Assembly: GCA_963727245.1 (NCBI GenBank)
Contig: CAVSFO010000005.1
Location: 62,001-126,000 of the forward strand
Source: JBKQVT01 sp963727245
Lineage (GTDB): Bacteria; Planctomycetota; Planctomycetia; Pirellulales; Thermoguttaceae
Reading direction: 5' to 3'
Length of the DNA stretch: 64,000 bases
Part shown: piece by piece, positions 1-8,341 of the stretch
Layout: every line of letters starts with the position of its first letter
Numbering within the stretch: the stretch's first letter is position 1
The notes under the pieces: model-generated
Database searches by the model: none
What the model was told of the DNA's origin: nothing
What the model saw: only the letters and a program-made list of their open reading frames with translations
Translations under genes and position numbers: made by a program

Positions 1-508
1 CACGGCACAACGGAACTGCCGGCAATCTCGCCTCTCCTTATTGGATGGGTTTTGGCGTGCGGCAGTTCACTGCCATTTTTCATCGCCGCACTCCGAGGTA
101 CCCATCCAGCGGGTTACAGGCACCCGTTCCCTGCCTGTGATTGCACTACAGAATGGGGTTCAAGATTGGTTTGCCGCCTGGGGCCAGCCCGGCCCTTTAC
201 TGATAAAGATGCGCCGGGCGGGCGTTTTTTGCAGACGCCGACGCACGCCGGCGGCGCAGGATTCCGCTTGCCTCCGGCGCCTGGCACCGGTCCTCGGCAT
301 TCACGCGGACCCCGACGCCCTGAGTGCGGTCAGAATCATGCTTAGCAGACCTAGAGGCTCCCCCCACGCAGAGTCTTCGTCCGCCGCTTGCGGCCTTCCT
401 CGTGCGTGGCTATGTTGAGAGGGCTGGAAACCACGGTCCAGGGTGTTTTTCGGTGGCAGACAATCGCTGTGCGTCTGGTTCTCTTCCTGCCCTCCGGGAG
501 ACGGAATT
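1..508. other. no gene recognised
   Basis: Open frames occur on both strands here, but none resembles a known protein and they overlap one another. A GC-rich hairpin followed by a T run near 205-230 could be a terminator for a gene lying to the left of the window. Nothing else is supported. Confidence 0.4.
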
Positions 509-805
509 ATGGCGGCGAAGCTGACCAATCCGGTCTTCGTGTCGTGGTATCTTGCCGCCGTCTTTTTCTTGGGGCTGCTGGCCAATTCAGCCATCACCGT
601 TGCGCCAGGCCACCAGACATTCGACGCGCCGATGGCCGTCTGTTGCGTCTGCGTGCTGTTGTTCGCGCTGGTGGCGATTGTCTTGCAGCGGCGCGGCCGG
701 CGGGGGCTTGGGTTGGGAATCTTCCGTTCCGAGCCCGTTCGCGTTGGCTACGCAGTGTTCGCGGCTATCATTACTCTGTGTTTGCTGGCAACGGTCATAG
801 GTTGA
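509..805 (+). CDS. small three-TM membrane protein, unknown function
   Basis: This 98-residue protein is almost entirely membrane segments, at about residues 10-29, 42-60 and 79-97, with a basic loop (RRGRRG) between the second and third. The ATG at 509 is preferred over an upstream in-frame start at 443 because GGGAG lies eight bases before it and the preceding residues look non-coding. No family is recognised. It stands alone, with a dispersed palindromic repeat just downstream. It is probably an inner-membrane protein, and nothing in the sequence suggests a substrate or partner. Confidence 0.6.
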   Translation: MAAKLTNPVFVSWYLAAVFFLGLLANSAITVAPGHQTFDAPMAVCCVCVLLFALVAIVLQRRGRRGLGLGIFRSEPVRVGYAVFAAIITLCLLATVIG

Positions 806-871
806 GCAGGTGGATTACGGGCCAGGCGATTTTTGCCAATGTCGGCTACACAGCGCACCGAAAACGTAGAC

Positions 872-947
872 GTAGGTCAGGCACCCCGTGCCTGACAAAG
901 GGCTGCCAGAGTCCGAGGGCATGTCAGGCACGGCGTGCCTGACCTAC
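872..947. repeat. pair of dispersed palindromes (TCAGGCAC type)
   Basis: Two 25-bp near-palindromes built on TCAGGCAC-N-CCGTGCCTGA lie at 872-896 and 923-947 in inverted orientation, so the pair can fold as one long hairpin. The same pair recurs at 12507-12531 and 12570-12594. It is a REP-like element found between genes. Confidence 0.8.
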
Positions 948-1112
948 GTGGCTGCGTGCCTGAACGCCACGCAGCCGCCGAAAAGACCTTGACGCAAGTC
1001 GATCCGGCGTGCAAATTGGCAGCTGCGATGGCATCGCGAGCAAACGTCCGCCGGGACGGTCCCCATGGGCGTTCCGCTTGTTAATCTGCGCCAGCGGCGG
1101 TAATTGGTAAAG

Positions 1113-1346
1113 ATGGTCGGCGAACATCTCGATATGTCGAGCGACGAGGGGCGGCAGCCGGCGGCCCAGCAAGGGGCGACGCGGCGATTCGTCGGCATCC
1201 ACTTCGCCTGCTGCGACGTGTATATGCGGGTCTACGTCAATCGGGCCGAAACCGCCTACGAGGGCCGCTGCCCGAAATGCTGCCGGCAGGTCCGCATCGG
1301 CATCAGCCCCGGCGGGACCGATTGCCGATTCTTCAAGGCCCATTAG
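1113..1346 (+). CDS. small zinc-ribbon-like protein, unknown function
   Basis: This protein of about 77 residues has a Cys-rich C-terminal half: a CC pair in FACCDVYMRV, a CPKCC knuckle, and a further Cys in DCRFF. That spacing suggests a single zinc ribbon. The open frame begins with a TTG at 1104. ATG codons at 1113 and 1134 are both possible starts and neither has a clear ribosome binding site. Small proteins of this layout are common in planctomycetes, but no function is known to me. The stop codon runs straight into a 14-base G tract. Confidence 0.6.
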   Translation: MVGEHLDMSSDEGRQPAAQQGATRRFVGIHFACCDVYMRVYVNRAETAYEGRCPKCCRQVRIGISPGGTDCRFFKAH

Positions 1347-1359
1347 GGGGGGGGGGGGG
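1346..1359. repeat. 14-base poly-G tract
   Basis: Fourteen consecutive G residues begin at the last base of the preceding stop codon and lie about 48 bases before the next start codon. Such tracts are unstable in replication and sequencing, so the exact length is uncertain. Confidence 0.9.
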
Positions 1360-1407
1360 TAAGTGCGTCTTGAACCGGGCGGCGATTTCGGGTAGCCTAC
1401 CGCCCCC

Positions 1408-1880
1408 ATGGATTACGAAGTCCAGCGATCCGCGCGACGTTGCACCACCAGCGGTCGGGAGATTGCCCCAGGCGAGAAGTTCTACTCGGTGCTCATGGTC
1501 GAGGGGGCTGACCTGCGGCGTTACGACTATGCGGTCGAGGCCTGGCAGGGGGCGCCGCCCGGCGCGGTCGGCTGGTGGCAATCGCAGCTTCCGGCGGCGG
1601 GCGTCAAGCGCGTGCACGGGCGCCGAACGACGTGCTCTTGCAGTTTTTCGACGAGTTGGCCGAGCAGCCCGACAAGCAGGACATGCGCTACGTGTTGGCG
1701 CTGCTGCTGGTCCGGCGGCGGGTGTTTCGGCTGGAGGAAGCGGAAGGCAGTTCGCCCGGCGGCGAGCGGCTGGTGTTGCATTGTCCGCGGCGCGACGCCA
1801 CGTATGAAGTCGCCGTCACGATTCCCGATCAGGCGCGGGTCGACGAGATTCAACAGGAGCTGGCAAAACTTTTGGAATAG
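1408..1880 (+). CDS. conserved hypothetical protein with one frameshift
   Basis: The first frame gives about 65 residues (MDYEVQRSARRCTTSGREI, then a region with VGWWQSQLP). The sequence then continues in another frame as APNDVLLQFFDELAEQP through VRRRVFRLEEA to a stop at 1880. Joined, they form a protein of about 157 residues with the even hydrophobic pattern of one cytosolic domain. The switch lies between about 1590 and 1625 and corresponds to one missing base. I recall a planctomycete family of this kind (Cys-containing start, short acidic C-terminus) with no known function. Whether the break is real or an error cannot be told from the sequence. Confidence 0.6.
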
Positions 1881-1904
1881 GGCGGATGCGGCTATCGCCT
1901 TGTG

Positions 1905-2367
1905 TGGCGCGAAAAAAAAGACTCGCGCAGAGGCGCAGGGGAGGAATGTTAATACTACATCGCTAAGTACACCACGGAGACACGGAGTTCACGGAGTGCA
2001 AAAGCAAAGGTATCAATGGGTTGCGGCTAATCCTGTTCTATCGGTGCTCTACGATGACGAAGGGTTGCGGATGATCTTCCGTCAGAATCGGCTAGCCATG
2101 CCGTGTTCTGCCCTTTTTTGCCTTCTCTCCGTGTCCTCGGTGTCTCCGTGGTCAACTTCCGTCGGCACTGCAAGTTAGCGCTGTCGTATTAAGAGATGCA
2201 CGAGAATGCGATCGGGAGCGGCTGCAAACTAGGTTATCTGTTGAACTTTGGCGAGGCCCTGATGAAAAATGGCATCACGCGCGCGGTAAACGATCTCGAG
2301 GAACCCTGACGCCACAATATTTTCCCCTGCGTCTCCGCGCCTCTGCGCGAGCCTTTTTTTGGCGCGA
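1905..2367. repeat. nested inverted-repeat block
   Basis: Outer arms at 1905-1941 and 2324-2367 (CTCGCGCAGAGGCGCAG type with an A/T run) are inverted copies. Inside them, inner arms at 1971-1996 and 2127-2152 (CACGGAGACACGGAG type) are also inverted. No convincing gene lies within the 460 bp. It looks like one dispersed palindromic element nested in another. Confidence 0.7.
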
Positions 2368-2444
2368 CGGAGTGGGGCCGTGTGAGTGGTTACCGAACAG
2401 GCGTCCTCTGCGGAGGATTGCCCCCGAAGGAACGAGCACGATCC

Positions 2445-3359
2445 ATGGACGGATATCGACGTTGCCTCCCACTGGCGGTGGTCACGGGGCTGATGGCCCT
2501 TTGCGGGGCCGACTGCCAGCGTCACTTCCTTACGTTCGCCACGCCAGACCCTCCGCTGCTGCTTCCCTCGGCGACCCTGGAGCAGGTGATCCAGACCGTC
2601 AACCGCAACAACTCGCAGATTCAATCGTTCACCGCCAACCAGGCCATGCTCAGCGGGCCGGGGTGGGGGACCTTGCGCGCCGATGTCGCCTTCCAGCGGC
2701 CTTGGCGGCTGCGGATCCGCGGCCAAACCGGCCTGAGCGGCCCGGAAATGGACCTGGGCAGCAACGACCAGTTGTTCTGGTTCTGGGTCCGCCGCAATCA
2801 GCCGCCGGCCATCTACTATTGCCGTCACGATCAGTTCGCCGGCTGCAAGGCCCGGACGATGATTCCCATCGAGCCCCAGTGGCTCATGGAGGCCCTGGGC
2901 GTCGCCGTGCTCGATCCGGGGTTGCCCTATCAGGGGCCCAGGCTCTTGCCCAACGGCCGGCTGGAACTCCGCATCATTCGGGAAACGCCCAACGGCCCGA
3001 CGACCAAGGTCACGATCATCGACCCCGCCCGGGCGTGGATCATGGAGCAGTACGTCTACGACTGGCAGAATCGCCTGCTGGCCCGCGCGATTGCCGACGG
3101 CTATCGTCGCGATCCTTTGACCGGGCTGGCCATGCCCACGGCGGTCAACATCGCGGTGCCGCCGGCCGATTTTTCGTTGCGGATCGACTTGGGCAACGTG
3201 CAGATCAACCAATTGCCGGCAAATGTGCCCGGCTTGTGGGAGATGCCGCGGATCGACGGCTACCCGGCGATCGACTTATGCGATCCGCGGCTGCGGTTGG
3301 CGCCGCCGGGGTCAGGACCGCCTGCGGCGGCGCAATGGCGGCCTGGAGACGGCCGCTAG
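2445..3359 (+). CDS. secreted LolA-like hypothetical protein
   Basis: A 304-residue protein starting at the ATG at 2445, preceded by GAAGG about 14 bases upstream. Residues 1-25 form a signal sequence (basic, then a hydrophobic LPLAVVTGLMALCG stretch) followed by Cys residues that do not make a clean lipobox. The mature part opens with TLEQVIQTVNRNNSQIQSF, then a beta-strand-rich body (LRADVAFQRPWRLRI and similar). This is the pattern of LolA/LolB-like outer-membrane lipid or lipoprotein carriers, and planctomycetes have many secreted paralogs. The assignment rests on pattern recognition only. A short Pro/Ala-rich tail ends the protein, and a repeat block follows at once. Confidence 0.65.
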   Translation: MDGYRRCLPLAVVTGLMALCGADCQRHFLTFATPDPPLLLPSATLEQVIQTVNRNNSQIQSFTANQAMLSGPGWGTLRADVAFQRPWRLRIRGQTGLSGPEMDLGSNDQLFWFWVRRNQPPAIYYCRHDQFAGCKARTMIPIEPQWLMEALGVAVLDPGLPYQGPRLLPNGRLELRIIRETPNGPTTKVTIIDPARAWIMEQYVYDWQNRLLARAIADGYRRDPLTGLAMPTAVNIAVPPADFSLRIDLGNVQINQLPANVPGLWEMPRIDGYPAIDLCDPRLRLAPPGSGPPAAAQWRPGDGR

Positions 3360-3388
3360 GGGCCGCGATTGGGCTGCGTGCCGCCCCA

Positions 3389-3713
3389 GCCCCGCAGGGG
3401 CGACAGTCAATAGCCAGGGGCGTCAGCCCCTGGGGTGGAGGCCGCGCGGACGTTCTCTTCGGCGCCGCTCGCGTCACACGACGTGTGACGCATACGGGGA
3501 ACGCCTGCTCACAGCGGGCCCACCTTGACCGGGGCTCGCTCGAAATCGTTGGCTGCCATCAGGAAACCTCGGCCCGAAGGGCCGTCACTCGAAAGCCCAG
3601 GGCAACGCCCTGGGTAACCTTTCGAGCCGCGCCCCTTCGGGGCTCACGGGCGCGCTCGCGATAATGTCCCAGGGGCTCACGCCCCTGGCTATTGACTATC
3701 GCCCCTGCGGGGC
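3389..3713. repeat. 325-bp element with 45-bp inverted terminal repeats
   Basis: The arms at 3389-3433 and 3669-3713 are inverted copies differing at about two positions, each containing a smaller palindrome (GGGGCTCACGCCCC type). The interior has no convincing gene but carries another palindrome around 3597-3625 (GCCCAGGGCAACGCCCTGGG). The layout resembles a non-autonomous miniature element, although no target-site duplication was established. Confidence 0.6.
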
Positions 3714-3774
3714 TTCGCCAAAACATGACGCTATTCCTGAACGACGGCTAACATCGCGCCCCGCTCCCGGCCCC

Positions 3775-3847
3775 TCAGCCGATCAAGGCGTCAAGCTCAT
3801 CGACCAGCGGGCCGAACTTCGCCAGCGTGGCGTCGACCACCGCCGGC
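3775..3847 (-). pseudogene. duplicated 3' fragment of pepF
   Basis: Read on the minus strand, this stretch encodes PAVVDATLAKFGPLVDELDA and then LIG and a stop. It matches the last 23 residues of the oligoendopeptidase gene at 5368-7173 except for one Leu-to-Ile change. Similarity continues past the stop into non-coding DNA on both sides, so about 150 bp around 3697-3848 is a direct copy of about 5290-5440. The LRR gene sits between the two copies. It is a dead fragment left by a duplication or insertion. Confidence 0.85.
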
Positions 3848-3865
3848 CGCCCATCGTCTCCGCTG

Positions 3866-5017
3866 TCATCGGCCGCAAGACGCCTGGTATCGCCGCGATA
3901 TCTTTGCGCCTGGCAGCGCTTTTTGGAGTTCTCTCACGCCCGCGTCGGTGGCCCTGGTGCTGTCGAGGCCGAGCGATTTGAGTCGGGTAAGCCCCTTGAG
4001 GTGTTTAAGCCCGGCATCGCTGACTTCGGTGTCGGTGAGGCTCAGCACTTCGAGCCCCGTCAATCCCGTGAGGCGCTGCAGCCCGGCGTCGCTGATCTTC
4101 GTATAGCCGAGATTCAGCCATCGGAGTTGGGTCAATCCTTTGAGTTGTTCAAGCCCGGCGTCGCTGACCTTGGTGCCATTGAGGTCCAGCCGTTGGAGTT
4201 GGGTCAGTCCCTTGAGTTGTTCAAGCCCGGCGTCGCCGACGTTGGTTTCGTAGAGCTCCAGCTCCCGAAGTTGGGTCAGGCCCTTGAGGTGCCGCAGCCC
4301 GGCGTCGCTGATCCTGGTGATCCCGAGGTCCAGGTTTTGGAGTTGGGTCAGGCCCTTGAGGTGTTCCAGCCCGGCGTCGCTGATCTTGGTGATTCCGAGG
4401 CCAAGGTCTTGGAGTTGGCTCAGGCCCTTGAGGTGTTCCGGCCCGGCGTCGCTGATCTTGGTGTGGTCCATCCAAAGCCTCCGGAGCTGGGTCAATCCGT
4501 CGAAGTGTTCCAGCCCGGCGTCGCTGAATTCTGGTTGGTTAGCCATGACCTCTGTCAGGTCCACGAACAGGTCGTCCCCGAGCAACTCGCGCAGCCAGGC
4601 CGGCCCCGGTAGCTCCACGGGTTCAGACCCGTCGCCTTCATAATCATAAGAAACCCCGCCGCCAGCCTGTTCAATTGCTTCCACTGCCGCTCGCTGGGCC
4701 GTCGCCCGTTTCTTCGCCGTCGCCAGCCAACCGCACGCGACGGCGACGACGACCATGAGCACCAACAACGAGCGGATGCTGTACTGGAACCGCCGGCGGA
4801 AGACGAGCGCGGCGAGGAACCAGAGGAACATCAGGACCATCGCCAGCCCGACGCTTCCCACGGCGATCAGCACGGTGTAGCCCTTGTGCCGATTGAAGGC
4901 GAACCACTGGAACCGCTCGGACAGCAGCAGCAGAACCTCCAGCACCAGCAGTCCGAGCACGCAGCGCCCCGGCGTGAGGTGATACCATCGCGGCTTTTCT
5001 TGGGGAGCGTCGGCCAT
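3866..5017 (-). CDS. membrane-anchored leucine-rich repeat protein (SDAGL type)
   Basis: A 383-residue protein. Three hydrophobic segments fall in the first 130 residues (CVLGLLVLEVLLLL, then the VLIAVGSVGLAMVLMFLWFL stretch, then LLVLMVVVAVACGW). About nine 24-residue leucine-rich repeats follow, of the form L..L..L.L..TKISDAGLEHLKG. Such repeats form a curved protein-binding surface and are hugely expanded in planctomycetes. The start at 5017 (MADAPQEKPRW) was chosen because the 65 codons before it translate repeat DNA. The repeats probably face either the cytoplasm or the periplasm, and the sequence does not decide this. The ligand is unknown. The gene lies between two copies of the pepF 3' end, which suggests it arrived by insertion or duplication. 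Confidence 0.85.
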   Translation of the reverse strand: MADAPQEKPRWYHLTPGRCVLGLLVLEVLLLLSERFQWFAFNRHKGYTVLIAVGSVGLAMVLMFLWFLAALVFRRRFQYSIRSLLVLMVVVAVACGWLATAKKRATAQRAAVEAIEQAGGGVSYDYEGDGSEPVELPGPAWLRELLGDDLFVDLTEVMANQPEFSDAGLEHFDGLTQLRRLWMDHTKISDAGPEHLKGLSQLQDLGLGITKISDAGLEHLKGLTQLQNLDLGITRISDAGLRHLKGLTQLRELELYETNVGDAGLEQLKGLTQLQRLDLNGTKVSDAGLEQLKGLTQLRWLNLGYTKISDAGLQRLTGLTGLEVLSLTDTEVSDAGLKHLKGLTRLKSLGLDSTRATDAGVRELQKALPGAKISRRYQASCGR

Positions 5018-5118
5018 GACGACAGTATAACGGGATTCGCGCCCGGGAGGTAGCTTTCCTTCGGCCCGTGTTGCGGCGTCGGTGCTTATCGCGTGAGCCC
5101 GCAGGGGCACCATAGCAT

Positions 5119-5280
5119 AGCCCAGGGTTGCCGCGCAGCGGCTACCCTGGGCTTCGGACGGCGGGAAATCTAGAACCCCAACGGGGTTTCGTTTCGCGGA
5201 CGTTCTGCGCAACCCCGGTGGGGTTGAAAACGTGGGCGACCCGCCAACCCAGGGTAGCCGCTGCGCGGCAACCCTGGGCT
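5119..5280. repeat. 162-bp element with 35-bp inverted repeats
   Basis: The arms at 5119-5153 and 5246-5280 (CCCAGGGTTGCCGCGCAGCG type) are essentially perfect inverted copies around a spacer of about 92 bp. The spacer holds smaller palindromes (AACCCCGGTGGGGTT). It lies between the LRR gene and pepF and could fold into a long hairpin in RNA from either strand. Confidence 0.8.
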
Positions 5281-5367
5281 AAATTATCACCGCCCCTGCG
5301 GGGCGGAGCCAAGGCACGACATTATTCTCGGGCGACCGCTAACATCGCGCGCCCCGCCCCCGCCCTC

Positions 5368-7173
5368 TCAGCCGAGCAAGGCGTCGAGCTCATCGACCAG
5401 CGGGCCGAACTTCGCCAGCGTGGCATCGACCACCGCCGGCTGCTCCATGTCGACGCCGGCGGCGCGGAGCAAGTCCAACGGGTCTTTCGACGCTCCGCCC
5501 TTGAGCAGGCCCAGGTAGTCGTCCAGCGCCTGGCGGCCGCCGCCGCAGACGCGGTTGGCCAGGGCGATGGCGGCCGACATGCCGGTGGCGTACTTGTAGA
5601 CGTAGAAGCCGCGATAGAAATGCGGGATCCGCAGGCACTCCAGGTCGAGTTCCGCATCGAGGGTGAAATCGGGCCCGAAGTACAGCTCCAACAGCCCGTG
5701 ATAAATCGCCCGCAGCCGGTCCACCGTGAGCGGCTCGCCCGCCTCGACCGTCTGGTGGGCGATCTTCTCGAACTCGGCGAACATCGTCTGGCGGAAGAGG
5801 GTGCCGCGTATGGCGTCGATCTGGCGGTTGATGAGGAAGGCCCGCCCCTGGTCGTCGCGGGCATTTTCCAACAGGTGGCGGCCCAGGAGCTGCTCGTTGA
5901 AGGTGCTGGCCACTTCGGCGACGAAGATGGCGTAGTCGTAATAGGCGTAGGGCTGGTGCTTGGCCGACAAGTGGGTGTGCATCGAGTGGCCCGCCTCATG
6001 GGCCAGCGTGAAGACGTGGTCCAGCACGTCGGGCTGGAAGTTCATGAGGATGTAGGGATCGGCGTCGTAGGAGCCGGCGCTGAAGGCGCCGCTCTGTTTG
6101 CCGCGATTCTCGTAGCGGTCGCACCAGCGGCCCAGCAGGCCCTGGCGCAGCACGGCGCCGTACTCTTCGCCCAGCGGCCGCAGGGCGGCCAGCACCGTCT
6201 CGACCGCCTCGTTCCAGGTGTGCCGGGTTTGCAGATCGGCCAGGATCGGCACGTAGGTGTCGTAGTGGTGGATGTCGCGGAGCCGCATCTTTCGCCGCCG
6301 CACGTCGTAATAGTGGTGCAGCGCGGGCAAGTGGCGATGGACCGATGCGATCAGGTTGTCGTACACCGACACCGGCGCCCGGTCGGCGAACAGGGCGGCC
6401 TCCAGGGCGCTCCCGTAGCGGCGGGCGCGGGCGTAATAGACGTTGCACTGGATGGCGCCGCCAAGGGCCGCCGCCAGCGTATGCTGGTGATCGACGTACT
6501 GGCGATAGTATTGATGGAAGGCGGCGCGGCGGACGCTCCGCTTGGGCGAGTGCAGCAGCGTGCTGAGCGCGGCATGGCTGAGCTCGATCCACTGGCCGCC
6601 GTCACCGCGGATGTCGCCGAATTTCAGGTCGGCGTCGTTGAGCTGCTGGAAGACCTGGCGGGCGGCCTGCGCCATCTCGGTCTGCATCGCCAGCAGCCGT
6701 TCCTCTTTGGGGCCCAGGGTGTGCGGCTTGAAGCGGAGCAGGCGCTCCAGCAGAATCTTGTAGGGAGCCAGCACCCCCGCGCGGAGCAGCGCCCGCATCC
6801 GGGCCGTGGGAATGGCGAGGATCTCCGGGCGGATGTAGCTGGCGGCCTGTCCGGCGCGGCTGACGGCGCCGAGGAGTCGCCCCTGCATCCGCTGGTAGTG
6901 GCTGGCCGTGGCGTCTTCGGCGGTTTTCAGGCAGGCATAGGTCCGCAGCCGCTCGGCGACGCGATCGAAGGCGAGGTCGAACTTCAAGCAGGCCGCCAGC
7001 GTCTTGGGCCCGGCGGCCAGCCTGCCGCGGAAATCGGCGTAGCGCGCGATCCGCTTTTCCCACTGGGAAAACGCACGCTCCCACGCCTCGTCGCTGGGAA
7101 AGAGCCGGGAGAGGTCCCAGGTGTCGCCCGGTTTCACGCTACTGCGGGGGGGGAGTCGCTTGACCTTCTTCAT
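5368..7173 (-). CDS. oligoendopeptidase F (M3 family zinc peptidase)
   Basis: This 601-residue cytosolic metallopeptidase has the usual family length. The zinc-binding HEAGH motif is at about residues 392-396 in LAHEAGHSMHTHLS, with the third ligand expected some 25 residues on in FVAEVASTFNE. The N-terminal half is the helical M3 prodomain-like region (SSVKPGDTWDLSRLFPSDEA near the start). PepF cleaves short peptides of roughly 7-17 residues and is thought to act in peptide turnover. The ATG at 7173 is followed by a basic leader, and no better start is visible. The last 23 codons are duplicated at 3775-3847. Confidence 0.95.
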   Translation of the reverse strand: MKKVKRLPPRSSVKPGDTWDLSRLFPSDEAWERAFSQWEKRIARYADFRGRLAAGPKTLAACLKFDLAFDRVAERLRTYACLKTAEDATASHYQRMQGRLLGAVSRAGQAASYIRPEILAIPTARMRALLRAGVLAPYKILLERLLRFKPHTLGPKEERLLAMQTEMAQAARQVFQQLNDADLKFGDIRGDGGQWIELSHAALSTLLHSPKRSVRRAAFHQYYRQYVDHQHTLAAALGGAIQCNVYYARARRYGSALEAALFADRAPVSVYDNLIASVHRHLPALHHYYDVRRRKMRLRDIHHYDTYVPILADLQTRHTWNEAVETVLAALRPLGEEYGAVLRQGLLGRWCDRYENRGKQSGAFSAGSYDADPYILMNFQPDVLDHVFTLAHEAGHSMHTHLSAKHQPYAYYDYAIFVAEVASTFNEQLLGRHLLENARDDQGRAFLINRQIDAIRGTLFRQTMFAEFEKIAHQTVEAGEPLTVDRLRAIYHGLLELYFGPDFTLDAELDLECLRIPHFYRGFYVYKYATGMSAAIALANRVCGGGRQALDDYLGLLKGGASKDPLDLLRAAGVDMEQPAVVDATLAKFGPLVDELDALLG

Positions 7174-7317
7174 TTTCGCTATGGCAGACCGTCAGAGGAG
7201 CAAATTGGGTTGAATATGGACACCCTTAAGTGGGTAACTCTATTTTACGTCGGGCTTTGAAATTCGGGAAGGAGCCGTGTGGCTGACGATCGTCGGCCAT
7301 TGGCGGGGCAAAGTCAT

Positions 7318-7337
7318 CCGGGGGCTCACGCCCCCGG
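7318..7337. repeat. GGGGGCTCACGCCCCC palindrome in a 334-bp intergenic region
   Basis: A 20-bp palindrome recurring almost identically at 57579-57598, with relatives at 3669-3688. The remainder of 7174-7507, between divergent pepF and the NRDE gene, holds no gene that I can support. Both promoters should lie there. Confidence 0.75.
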
Positions 7338-7507
7338 CTCGCTACGTGCCACCCGACGGCGCAGAGGGGGTGTGCCGGGCGCAACGACTTGCGTCGGCCC
7401 ACGGGATCTCCGCCCAACCCCCCTTTCAGGGTGATATGCTGGGATGTTGGAACCGACTAGACTTATTGGTTGGACATCCACACGAGACGTAACGCCGGGA
7501 GGCGACG

Positions 7508-8341
7508 GTGTGCACATTGGCCATCCTCTATCGAGTCGCGCGAAATACCCCGATTTTGCTGGCCGCTAATCGGGAAGAATCCTTCTCGCGACCGACGCAG
7601 TATCCCAAGATTCAGCCGGGGGTGCCGCGCGTGGTATGCGGCATCGACCGCCAGGCGGGAGGGACCTGGTTGGGCGTGAACCAATTCGGATTGCTGGTGC
7701 TGGCTACCAACCGTCCCAAGGCCATGGCGCCGTTGGAGCCGCGGTCGCGCGGGCTGCTGTGCCGCGATCTGTTGGATCGGCGCAGTGCCCGCGACGCCGT
7801 CCAGTGCGCCGTCAAGGAACTTTCCGGCGGCGGCTATGCGGGGGCCAATTATCTTTGTGCCGACGACAAGTATGCGGCGGTGGTCTATGGCGGCAATCGC
7901 ATCGCCGTGGCCGAGTTGACGCCCGGGCTGCACACGCTCAGCAACGGCGACTTGGACGACCCGCAGGACGAGCGTCACCAGTTCCTCCGCCGCATGTTGA
8001 CGCTGCACACTTTGGATTCGGCGGTGACGTTTCTGGCGGTGGCCAGCCGGGCGTGTTCGCGGAAGCCGAATGAAGAGGGCCGCCGCGGCGTGGTGCTGAC
8101 CGGCGGCGACTACGGCACGGTTTCCTCGACGCTGTTGGCGCTGTCGCGGAAGGCCCAGCACTCGACGTATCAGTACAGTCCCGGCCCGCCGTCCGAGACT
8201 CCTTACGACGATCTTTCCGCCCTGTTGCGGCAGGTCCTTTCCGCCGGCCGCGGCAGGAAGACGGCCGCCGGCAACGGCGAAAAGCCGCCGCTTGCCAAGA
8301 GCAAGGTCAAGGCCAAGGCGTCCTCGCGACGGGTGCACTAG
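7508..8341 (+). CDS. NRDE (TANGO2-like) family protein
   Basis: A 277-residue protein with a GTG start giving MCTLAILYRV. The Cys at position 2 is the conserved N-terminal residue of this Ntn-hydrolase-like family, and the name motif appears as AANREESFSRP. Further signatures are the GTWLGVNQFGLLVLATNR stretch and LSNGDLDDP. TANGO2 relatives have been linked to heme or lipid handling in eukaryotes, while bacterial members are mostly uncharacterised. The C-terminal 45 residues are basic and low-complexity (KSKVKAKASSRRVH). The 3' end overlaps that of the convergent GGDEF gene by about 35 bp. No operon partner is evident. Confidence 0.85.
   Translation: MCTLAILYRVARNTPILLAANREESFSRPTQYPKIQPGVPRVVCGIDRQAGGTWLGVNQFGLLVLATNRPKAMAPLEPRSRGLLCRDLLDRRSARDAVQCAVKELSGGGYAGANYLCADDKYAAVVYGGNRIAVAELTPGLHTLSNGDLDDPQDERHQFLRRMLTLHTLDSAVTFLAVASRACSRKPNEEGRRGVVLTGGDYGTVSSTLLALSRKAQHSTYQYSPGPPSETPYDDLSALLRQVLSAGRGRKTAAGNGEKPPLAKSKVKAKASSRRVH

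Noticed and set aside
5128..7260. 710-codon open frame on the plus strand opposite pepF
   Set aside because: It is the mirror of a high-GC gene. The protein has no recognisable motif, while pepF has the zinc site and family length.
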